From an uncultured archaeon (GTDB lineage Archaea; Nanobdellota; Nanobdellia; Woesearchaeales; CAIVOO01): a stretch of DNA of 19,646 nucleotides. The translations under genes and the position numbers were made by a program. The stretch lies in NCBI GenBank assembly GCA_903907555.1, contig CAIVOO010000025.1, positions 1 to 19,646 on the forward strand, read 5' to 3'. Positions 7,857-13,669 of the stretch are shown in pieces (the first letter of the stretch is position 1; the number at the start of each line of letters is the position of its first letter). Below the pieces are notes generated by a model that made no database searches, was not told the origin of the DNA, and saw nothing but the letters and a program-made list of their open reading frames with translations.

Positions 7857-7929
7857 AGCCCCTGGGGAGACTTGAACTCCCGACCTGCGGTTTACAAAAC
7901 CGCCGCTATAGCCACTAAGCCACGGGGGC
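7857..7929 (-). tRNA. tRNA-Thr (anticodon UGU)
   Basis: The minus strand folds as a 73-nt tRNA cloverleaf. The acceptor arms GCCCCCG (7929-7923) and CAGGGGC (7864-7858) pair except for a C6-A67 mismatch. The anticodon stem GCGGU/ACCGC holds loop UUUGUAA, with anticodon UGU at 7896-7894. The T-stem GGGAG/CUCCC encloses UUCAAGU. The discriminator is U73, which fits archaeal tRNA-Thr. CCA is not encoded and no intron is present. A TATA box lies at the right distance upstream. Confidence 0.95.
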
Positions 7930-7950
7930 GTATATAGGGAAGGAACGGAG

Positions 7951-7963
7951 TTTATTTATAAAA
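7951..7963 (-). promoter_or_regulatory. TATA box for the tRNA-Thr/adk operon
   Basis: The minus strand reads TTTTATAAATAAA. Initiation about 25 bp downstream falls near 7932, just before the tRNA 5' end at 7929. No other promoter fits between the tRNA and the ORFs behind it, so this one probably drives all four genes. Confidence 0.6.
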
Positions 7964-8000
7964 TTTTTGTGTAAGTCCTATTTTTCATTTAAAAAGAGTA

Positions 8001-8012
8001 AAATATATATAA
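8001..8012 (+). promoter_or_regulatory. TATA box for the lipoprotein operon
   Basis: AAATATATATAA lies 25-36 bp upstream of ATG 8037, predicting a start near 8031 and a leader of only a few bases. Confidence 0.5.
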
Positions 8013-8036
8013 TAGTAGAGCACAGAGTAATATAAA

Positions 8037-8378
8037 ATGAAGCCAGCCTATTTGTTCGTGATTCTATTGATGACTTTTGCATTGTTTGTCGCTTGCTCAC
8101 AGAAGATTGATACTGCTTCGCCAGCCCAAGCTCCGCCAGCAGAAAACAAGGAGCCTGCTCAAGTGCCGGCAGTAACAGGGCAGGTTGTCGCTCAGGAATT
8201 ATGCAAGAAAACAGATAAAGGCGTTGAAGGAACATTAGCTAACGGAACATCATTTTCCAAGGAAAACAAATGCTTCGGCGGATTGTTCCTTGTTTCATAC
8301 TACTGTGATAATGGTGAAGTCATGAATACAAACACCAGATGCGAGAATGGCTGCAAGAAGGCAGCTTGTTTGCAATAA
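8037..8378 (+). CDS. Small Cys-rich lipoprotein (LP1)
   Basis: This 113-aa predicted secreted lipoprotein has a hydrophobic signal (about 4-18) ending in lipobox FVAC-S, with C20 as the lipid-modified residue. A Pro/Ala-rich spacer (about 27-50) is followed by a C-terminal Cys-rich domain of about 60 residues. The domain runs C-K-K-T-D-K-G, then SYYC and a terminal CENGCKKAACLQ. The same spacing occurs at the ends of the next two proteins, so the three share a domain. The cysteines probably form disulfides outside the cell (inference). The function is unknown. A TATA box places the transcription start just upstream of the ATG. Confidence 0.82.
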   Translation: MKPAYLFVILLMTFALFVACSQKIDTASPAQAPPAENKEPAQVPAVTGQVVAQELCKKTDKGVEGTLANGTSFSKENKCFGGLFLVSYYCDNGEVMNTNTRCENGCKKAACLQ

Positions 8379-8405
8379 TTTTCTAAAGGGGTTGTGGGGG
8401 AATTT

Positions 8406-9188
8406 ATGAGAAACATTTTGGTTTTTGCATTGGCACTAATCCTGCTTGCAGGATGCGCCCAGCAGATAAGAATAGTTTATGAGAACGGGACGCAGAATGT
8501 AATCCTTGAAAAGGACACAAGTCCTCCTAAAGTTGAAGACATTTCCATCAACAACAGCAATGTGCAGGCCCCTAACGAATCTGTCAAGGAAACGCCAAAG
8601 ACTTCAAAGCCAAGCAAGGCAGGCGAGCTTATGCTCGGGCCGATACAGCTTAGCACAATGATTCCAGAGCCTAATCAAAATCTTACAGTAAAATTCCAAT
8701 TTTTCAATAAAGGCACATCAGGGCTTGATGATGTAGGATATTCAGTGTCAATATCCCAGGGGAACAAGACTATAGCAAGCGACGAAGGAATCCACAACAG
8801 CACAATTGCAGTAAATTCTTCAGCTTCTGTTGAGAGCAAGTTTAAAATCGCTGACATTGGAAGCTACAATCTTACAGTTAAAATCGATCCAGAAAACCAG
8901 ATATCAGAAGAAAATGAGCTTGACAACAAGAAGACTCTGCTTATTGCAGTAAAGAAAGTTTATGCGCCACTAACTACGCATGCTTCAAGCTCCCAGCCAT
9001 GTGTTGACAGCGACAATGGAAGGAACTGGACATATAAGGGAGTCTGCCAGGATTTGAATGAATATCAGCTAGGGGTTACAGATTCGTGCGAATCAAGCTC
9101 CAAGCTTGACGAATATTACTGCAAGAACAATGAATGTGTTGATGAAACGCATATGTGCGTTTGCTTGGAAGGGGTGTGTATACAATGA
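8406..9188 (+). CDS. CARDB-like Cys-rich lipoprotein (LP2)
   Basis: This 260-aa lipoprotein has signal MRNILVFALALILLAGC with lipobox LAGC (C17). After a polar linker, a beta-sandwich region (about residues 70-175) resembles a CARDB-type adhesion module. Its typical pattern is FQFFNKGTSG...VGYSVSI, then IGSYNLTVKIDP and ENELDNKK near the end. The C-terminal ~65 residues are the Cys-rich domain shared with LP1 and LP3, starting PCVDSDNGRNW and ending CVCLEGVCIQ. The frame is open from GTG 8394, but ATG 8406 gives a canonical signal peptide and has a G-rich stretch just upstream. The stop overlaps the LP3 start as ATGA. It is probably a surface binding protein; the ligand is unknown. Confidence 0.82.
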   Translation: MRNILVFALALILLAGCAQQIRIVYENGTQNVILEKDTSPPKVEDISINNSNVQAPNESVKETPKTSKPSKAGELMLGPIQLSTMIPEPNQNLTVKFQFFNKGTSGLDDVGYSVSISQGNKTIASDEGIHNSTIAVNSSASVESKFKIADIGSYNLTVKIDPENQISEENELDNKKTLLIAVKKVYAPLTTHASSSQPCVDSDNGRNWTYKGVCQDLNEYQLGVTDSCESSSKLDEYYCKNNECVDETHMCVCLEGVCIQ

Positions 9189-9745
9189 AATGGGCATTTG
9201 TTTTTTTGGTGGTTATGATTTTTTTGGTTGGCTGCGCAAAGCAGGAAATACAGCATGAGACTCCTAAGGACATCCCGAAAGAGCCAATGCCTGCTGAAAC
9301 TTCTGTTAATGAAAGCCCTAAGCCAGTCATAAACTGCTCATCTGACACAGACTGCCCTGCAAGGGTAGAAATTTCAAAGAACTGCGATATGTACATGGTT
9401 TATACAACATACAATGAATCGCAGTGCGTCTATCCCGGTACAGAGAAATCATACTGTAAATCAATAAAAAGCAAAATACTCACACAAACCTGCGACACCA
9501 GTAATGAGAAATGCCAGCAAGGGATTTGCGTGAGCCAATCCTTCAGAAACTGCACTGATGAGGATGGTGGAAAAAATTATGAAGATTATTCTGATGTCAC
9601 AGATTTAAATCATCAGAGCTTTTCTGACGAATGCGTTGACGACAAAAACCTGAAAGAGTATTATTGCGCAGACAATAACAAGGACGCAGCTTATATCATT
9701 CATGAATGCCCTGTTGAATGCCGCAAGGGAAGATGCACAGATTAG
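9185..9745 (+). CDS. Cys-rich lipoprotein (LP3)
   Basis: This 186-aa lipoprotein has signal MKWAFVFLVVMIFLVGC with lipobox LVGC (C17). It carries two Cys-rich units. A middle one begins NCSSDTDCPA and ends CQQGICV. A C-terminal one begins NCTDEDGGKNY, contains LKEYYC and ends CPVECRKGRCTD, matching LP1 and LP2. Upstream in-frame ATG 9155 would place 10 polar residues before the signal and overlap LP2 deeply. ATG 9185 gives an ATGA overlap with the LP2 stop and has GGGGTG upstream, so it is preferred. The role is unknown; disulfide-stabilised and extracellular by inference. Confidence 0.82.
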   Translation: MKWAFVFLVVMIFLVGCAKQEIQHETPKDIPKEPMPAETSVNESPKPVINCSSDTDCPARVEISKNCDMYMVYTTYNESQCVYPGTEKSYCKSIKSKILTQTCDTSNEKCQQGICVSQSFRNCTDEDGGKNYEDYSDVTDLNHQSFSDECVDDKNLKEYYCADNNKDAAYIIHECPVECRKGRCTD

Positions 9746-9770
9746 GTTTGCCAAATTTGTCCCACTATTA

Positions 9771-9794
9771 TATTTTTTGTCTTAATTTTATTTA
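9771..9794 (+). terminator. T-rich tract after the lipoprotein operon
   Basis: Within 50 nt of the LP3 stop the plus strand carries TATTTTTTG followed by further T runs, a plausible archaeal oligo-T terminator. Confidence 0.35.
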
Positions 9795-9800
9795 TAAATA
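9791..9800 (+). promoter_or_regulatory. TATA box for the nucleotidyltransferase gene
   Basis: TTTATAAATA predicts a start near 9820 and a leader of about 34 nt. GGAGA (9844-9848) in that leader is a well-placed ribosome binding site for ATG 9854. Confidence 0.5.
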
Positions 9801-9853
9801 AGCTCGTATTTCTATACTATAATTAGCTAAACTTACGCTAATCGGAGATAATC

Positions 9854-11779
9854 ATGGCAAAAAAGCAGGAAGAAAAATCAGAAAAGGTTGAAGATTACAA
9901 GAAGAAAGCGCCGGAAGCGCCGCAGCAGGAGCAGATGCCCCAGCTTCCAAAGGAAGTTGCGGAAAAGCTGAAGCAAATCAAGGAAAAGCTTGACAAGTTC
10001 CAGAAGGCAATTGTTGAGAAGTTTGACAAGTACATAATGGGAATTTCACTGCTTCCGCCGGCAAGGCCTGAGGAAGGGCACGAAATTGCTGCGCAGGAAT
10101 TGTTCAAGAAAAGCTATGCACAGCTGTCTGCTGCCGAGAAAACACAGGCAGAGCAGGAATACAAAAACAAGGTAAATGTTCTCATTCTTGTTGATGATAC
10201 TGATTCGCAGAAGATGACCAAGGAAGAGCTGAGGGACAAGCTTACTGCAATAATGAAAGCTGTCGCCGCTGACATTGACAAAAATCTTGCAGTGCAGACA
10301 CTTATACTTTCAGAACTATGGCAGTCCTGCTATGACGGAAAACATGATTTGCTGCAGATGATTGCAGTATCTGCGCCGATTTATGATCTTGGGATGCTTT
10401 CTGCAATTAAAATCGCAGAAGTGCACAAGACAATGGTCTTGAAGAAATTCGAGAAATACATTGTCTCGTATGTGCTTGCAGGCTCATTGGTCCAAGGAAA
10501 GGCAACAAAGGAATCTGACATTGATGTCTTTGTAGTTATCGACGATACTGATGTCAAGAAGATGACAAGAGCTGAGCTGAAGGACAAGCTGAGAGCCATA
10601 ATTATCGGCATGGGCTTCGAAGCAGGCTCGATGACAGGAATCCAGAACAAGATAAACATACAGGTTTACATCTTGACAGACTTCTGGGATTCAATAAGAG
10701 AAGCGAACCCAATTATCTTCACATTCTTGAGGGATGGAATTCCATTCTATGACAGGGGAATATTCATGCCTTGGAAACAGCTGCTCAGGATGGGAAGAAT
10801 CAAGCCGTCTCCAGAAGCAATCGACATGTACATGAGCTCAGGAGAGCAGATGGTTAAGAGAGTCCAGCTGAAACTTAATGAAATCGGAATGGAAGATTTG
10901 TTCTATGCATTGCTGACTCCATCGCAGGCAGCATTGATGATGTATGGAATGCCTCCGCCAACTCCAAAAGAAACTCCTCAACTCTTGAGAGAGGTTTTTG
11001 TAGACAAAGAGAAGCTTATGGAAGATTCTTATGTCAAGATTCTTGAAAGAGTCATCAAATTAAGGAAAGACCTGGAACACGGAACAAAGAAAGATGTTTC
11101 TGGAAAAGAAGTCGACGAACTGATGAAAGATTCTGATAGGTATCTTCAAAGACTAAAAGAGCTTTTCACGCAGATAGAAGACAAGAAGGAAGCAGAGAAC
11201 ACGCTGGGCATTTATGAGACAATTGTCACAGTGATAAGAGACATACTCAGGCTTGAAGGAGTCGAGCGGGTTAAAGATGTCGAAGTCGTAAAGCTTTTCG
11301 AGGAAGAGCTGGTGCATCTCGGAAAGGTTCCTGAGAAATACTTGAGGATGGTGCAGGAAGTGATGAAAGCGAAGAAAGACTTCGATGCAGGAAAGCTGAC
11401 AAAAGTCGAAATTGACAAAATCAAGAAGGACGCATCGCCTCTCATAAAATTCCTTGTTGAATACATCCAGAGAAAGCGCGGCAGGGAGCTTGAAAGGACA
11501 AAGCTCAAAGTCAAGTATGGAGACAAGCATGGAGAGATTACATTGCTTGATGACACAGCATTCATCATAATTGACTTGGATGCTCAGGAGAAAGAGATTC
11601 TAAAAGCTCCAATAAAACCGAATGGCGGATTAGGCGCTCCTGTAAAATCATCCTTCGAAGAGCTGGAGAAGCATTTGGCAAAGTACGAAATACCGCCAAG
11701 AGTCTTCATCAAGGAGCCTGCATTCGAGGATTTGAAGAGGATCTTCGGAAGGGATGTTGAAGTACTGGTAAATTATTAA
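9854..11779 (+). CDS. Double nucleotidyltransferase-domain protein with HEPN-like helical region
   Basis: This 641-aa cytoplasmic protein begins with a charged coiled-coil-like N-terminus (about 1-55). Two copies of a Pol-beta/MNT-like nucleotidyltransferase domain follow. Copy 2 (about 190-310) has the signature LAGSLVQGKATKESDIDVFV (208-227; G210, S211, D222, D224). Copy 1 (about 45-185) aligns through VDDTDSQKMTKEELRDKL (113-130) with IDDTDVKKMTRAELKDKL (229-246), but it lacks GS and has K106 and N108 at the DxD positions, so it should be inactive. Residues about 320-410 look like a HEPN helical domain (ALLTPSQAALMMYGMPPPTP, then RKDLEHG). More helices and a small beta domain (about 545-641) follow. 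The target could be a nucleotide, tRNA or protein. GGAGA precedes ATG 9854. Confidence 0.8.
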   Translation: MAKKQEEKSEKVEDYKKKAPEAPQQEQMPQLPKEVAEKLKQIKEKLDKFQKAIVEKFDKYIMGISLLPPARPEEGHEIAAQELFKKSYAQLSAAEKTQAEQEYKNKVNVLILVDDTDSQKMTKEELRDKLTAIMKAVAADIDKNLAVQTLILSELWQSCYDGKHDLLQMIAVSAPIYDLGMLSAIKIAEVHKTMVLKKFEKYIVSYVLAGSLVQGKATKESDIDVFVVIDDTDVKKMTRAELKDKLRAIIIGMGFEAGSMTGIQNKINIQVYILTDFWDSIREANPIIFTFLRDGIPFYDRGIFMPWKQLLRMGRIKPSPEAIDMYMSSGEQMVKRVQLKLNEIGMEDLFYALLTPSQAALMMYGMPPPTPKETPQLLREVFVDKEKLMEDSYVKILERVIKLRKDLEHGTKKDVSGKEVDELMKDSDRYLQRLKELFTQIEDKKEAENTLGIYETIVTVIRDILRLEGVERVKDVEVVKLFEEELVHLGKVPEKYLRMVQEVMKAKKDFDAGKLTKVEIDKIKKDASPLIKFLVEYIQRKRGRELERTKLKVKYGDKHGEITLLDDTAFIIIDLDAQEKEILKAPIKPNGGLGAPVKSSFEELEKHLAKYEIPPRVFIKEPAFEDLKRIFGRDVEVLVNY

Positions 11780-11812
11780 ATTTTTTTATTCATTTTTATT
11801 TAATTTATATCC
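11780..11812 (+). terminator. T-rich tract after the nucleotidyltransferase gene
   Basis: Directly after the stop the plus strand has a run of seven T followed by more T-rich sequence, consistent with archaeal oligo-T termination before the CBS-gene promoter. Confidence 0.4.
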
Positions 11813-11817
11813 ACAAA

Positions 11818-11826
11818 TTATATAAA
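11818..11826 (+). promoter_or_regulatory. TATA box for the CBS-domain gene
   Basis: TTATATAAA is centred about 27 bp upstream of ATG 11849, predicting an essentially leaderless mRNA. Confidence 0.55.
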
Positions 11827-11848
11827 CATTCAAATCAACTTTATTTCC

Positions 11849-12301
11849 ATGAGAACCGGATACAAGGTTTGCGATTTGATGACATTAAGGCCTGTTTCTG
11901 TAGACCCTTCAACGCCCGTCGATGAATGCTCAAGAATAATGGCAAAGAACCATGTCGGAAGCCTGCTGATCAGGAAAGGTACAAGGCTTCTCGGGTTGTT
12001 CACAGAGAAAGACATTGTCAGGAAAGTTGTTGCAAGCAACCGCGATCCACGAAAGGTTTCTGCAAAAGAGGTAATGAAGTACCGCTACCCGACAATCACT
12101 CCTGAAAAAGACATTTACGATGCAATTGTCCTGATGAGAGACAAGAACGTCAGGCAGCTTCCTGTAGTTGACAAGAAAAAGATTGTTGGCTTTCTGACAG
12201 GAAAAGACATCCTGAAAATACAGCCCCAGCTTTTCGAATTGCTTGTTGACAAGATAGAGCTTAGGGAAGAAGACAGGAAACTGAAGGAATTGAATATCTG
12301 A
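11849..12301 (+). CDS. Two-CBS-domain protein
   Basis: This 150-aa protein consists of a tandem CBS pair and nothing else. CBS1 spans about residues 7-62, from VCDLMTLRPVSVDPSTPVDE to LLGLFTEKDIVRKVV. CBS2 spans about 71-128, with VMKYRYPTITPEKDIYDAI to IVGFLTGKDILKI. Bateman modules of this kind bind adenine nucleotides (AMP, ATP, SAM) and report energy state to a partner. The C-terminus is a short charged helix that could dock to a partner. No partner is fused, and the upstream nucleotidyltransferase gene has its own promoter, so a functional link is only suggested by position. There is no ribosome binding site; a leaderless start is inferred. Confidence 0.92.
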   Translation: MRTGYKVCDLMTLRPVSVDPSTPVDECSRIMAKNHVGSLLIRKGTRLLGLFTEKDIVRKVVASNRDPRKVSAKEVMKYRYPTITPEKDIYDAIVLMRDKNVRQLPVVDKKKIVGFLTGKDILKIQPQLFELLVDKIELREEDRKLKELNI

Positions 12302-12349
12302 TTATTGCTGTGTCTAACGAAATTTGCTGTTATTGTGATTTTTCCTAGT

Positions 12350-12405
12350 GTGGGCGGCTGTCAAAGTGTTACTCGATGTTTTACAAAAGCCCCCACGTCC
12401 CCCTC
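12350..12405. other. Conserved 56-bp intergenic element, copy 2
   Basis: This is the second copy of the block at 2851-2906 (46 of 56 identical, equal length). On the plus strand GTGGG (12350-12354), a bulged C, and GGCT (12356-12359) pair perfectly with AGCC (12388-12391) and CCCAC (12392-12396). This gives a 9-bp stem with a 28-nt loop that starts GTCAAAGT. The tail ACGTCCCCCTC is identical to copy 1. It lies after a small T tract behind the CBS gene and well before the promoter of the next gene. Its orientation relative to neighbouring genes differs from copy 1, so it is unlikely to be a terminator or leader of either. It may be a structured RNA or a protein-binding/mobile DNA element. Confidence 0.7.
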
Positions 12406-12524
12406 GCCATTTATTCTTGCAGCGATGGTGGGTGGTAGGGCGTAAATTAGACGTAAAGCGCTGCTTCAGATTCCCTCCCCTAATAAAAAAATAAAAGCAG
12501 AATAGAACTTATTTATTAGCAAAA
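12406..12524. other. GC-rich spacer with further potential pairing after element copy 2
   Basis: No gene is seen here. The spacer holds GCAGCG (12419-12424) and CGCTGC (12459-12464), a 6-bp inverted pair enclosing a G-rich run (about 12425-12441). A C-rich run CCCTCCCC (12473-12480) could pair with part of that G-rich run and form a pseudoknot. Beyond 12481 the sequence becomes A-rich. Nothing comparable follows copy 1. Confidence 0.3.
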
Positions 12525-12534
12525 CTTTATATAC
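12525..12534 (+). promoter_or_regulatory. TATA box for the paralogous pair
   Basis: CTTTATATAC predicts a start near 12555, leaving a leader of about 19 nt that contains AGAGGA just upstream of ATG 12574. Confidence 0.55.
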
Positions 12535-12573
12535 TATATAAATAACAAGAAAGCTATAATAAAAAGAGGACAC

Positions 12574-13080
12574 ATGGGAAAGATTCGTTTAGGCGAGATA
12601 CGTTATTCTGGAGTTTTCGACTGGGACGCAATCTATAAAACTACAACCAAATGGCTTTCCGACAGGGCTTACAGAATCCACGAGAAGTCCTACAAGCACA
12701 AGATTAGCGGGCCTGGCATAGAAGTCGAATGGAACATGGACGGCTACAGGAGGCATACAGAATATGTCATGTTCAGCGTATTTGTTTTTGTCCATATTTG
12801 GGATATGACTACTGTTGAAATTATCAAGGATGGAAAGAAACATAAGATGGAGAAAGGCAGGCTTTCAATAATAATCGATATTGAATACAAGACAGATTAT
12901 TCTGGCGAATTCAAAGGCCCGTTCAATGAGAAGCTCAAAAACTTTTTGGACAAAAAAGTGCTCGGCGGAGAGCGCGAGGAAGGATTCTTCTGGTGGGACA
13001 CACTCTATTATGAAGGCTACAGGCTTTTCAACGAGCTGAAGAAAGTATTAAATATGGAGACAGCAACAAGTGCTTACTGA
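12574..13080 (+). CDS. Hypothetical protein, tandem paralog A
   Basis: This 168-aa protein belongs to no family I can name. It is homologous to the next gene. Shared features in order: Y-x-G-[VI]-F (12-16), LYKT/IYKT...W..D..Y, an E[VI]E strand, then a block of beta strands ending in VEIIKDGKKHKMEKG (about 81-95) and an ID strand. The composition (alternating hydrophobic, aromatic and charged residues) suggests an alpha+beta cytoplasmic fold with one beta sheet that may bind a ligand or membrane surface (inference). There is no signal peptide and no cysteine. AGAGGA lies upstream of ATG 12574. It is first in a two-gene operon. Confidence 0.78.
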   Translation: MGKIRLGEIRYSGVFDWDAIYKTTTKWLSDRAYRIHEKSYKHKISGPGIEVEWNMDGYRRHTEYVMFSVFVFVHIWDMTTVEIIKDGKKHKMEKGRLSIIIDIEYKTDYSGEFKGPFNEKLKNFLDKKVLGGEREEGFFWWDTLYYEGYRLFNELKKVLNMETATSAY

Positions 13081-13082
13081 AG

Positions 13083-13583
13083 ATGGTCGAGACAAAGCTA
13101 ATAATTGACAAGCTGACAGTGCTTTACGACGGTATTTTTGAAGTCAAGGAACTGTACAAAACACTTGATGGCTGGTTCAAGGATAATTCTTATGAAAGAA
13201 AGGAAAGGCTAAGTTCTGAATTAGTAAGGGAGAGCAGCAAGGAGATAGAACTTATTTTAGAGCCTTGGAGAGGATTTTCTGATTACGCCAGAACAAGGCT
13301 TGTGGTGCGAGCAATAATGAAAGGCGTAAAGGAAGTTGAAGTTGAGAAGGAAGGCGTCAAGATGAAAATGCAGAAAGGAAAGGTTGAAATCTACATAGAC
13401 GCTTTCATTGATACAGACATAGAAGGCAGGTGGGAGACCAGGCCGTTATACTTCTTCATCAGGACACTTGTCGACAAGTACATCTACAAATTCTATTCAG
13501 ACAGGTATGAGAAACAGGTTAAGAAAGACGTCACGAACCTGCATTCGCACATAAAGTCATTCCTGAATTTGTACAGGTTCTAA
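13083..13583 (+). CDS. Hypothetical protein, tandem paralog B
   Basis: This 166-aa paralog of the preceding gene starts 2 nt after its stop, so the two are co-translated and may form a heterodimer (inference). Matching segments are YDGIFEVKELYKT against YSGVFDWDAIYKT, and VEVEKEGVKMKMQKG against VEIIKDGKKHKMEKG. The divergence is high outside these blocks, which points to an old duplication. Like its partner it has no signal peptide or cysteine. No function can be assigned. Confidence 0.78.
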   Translation: MVETKLIIDKLTVLYDGIFEVKELYKTLDGWFKDNSYERKERLSSELVRESSKEIELILEPWRGFSDYARTRLVVRAIMKGVKEVEVEKEGVKMKMQKGKVEIYIDAFIDTDIEGRWETRPLYFFIRTLVDKYIYKFYSDRYEKQVKKDVTNLHSHIKSFLNLYRF

Positions 13584-13629
13584 ATAAATTGAATTCCTTC
13601 TTGTAATTTATAAATAAATATTCAGAAAC

Positions 13630-13638
13630 CTTTAAAAA
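13630..13638 (+). promoter_or_regulatory. TATA-like box for the surface-protein operon
   Basis: CTTTAAAAA is centred about 36 bp upstream of ATG 13670, predicting initiation near 13659 and a very short leader. Confidence 0.4.
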
Positions 13639-13669
13639 GCACAACCCATTATTTTCACCTGTGTTGCTG

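Noticed and set aside
9155..9184. Upstream start for the third lipoprotein
   Set aside because: It would add 10 residues ahead of a perfect signal peptide and overlap the second lipoprotein; ATG 9185 forms an ATGA overlap.
11153..11568. Minus-strand frames of 118 and 125 codons
   Set aside because: They overlap each other and lie antisense within the nucleotidyltransferase gene, with Phe/Ser/Leu-rich sequence typical of a shadow of a Lys/Glu-rich coding strand.
12350..12405. The conserved element as a box C/D or H/ACA guide RNA
   Set aside because: No RTGATGA and CTGA box pair or suitable terminal ACA with a k-turn was found on either strand.
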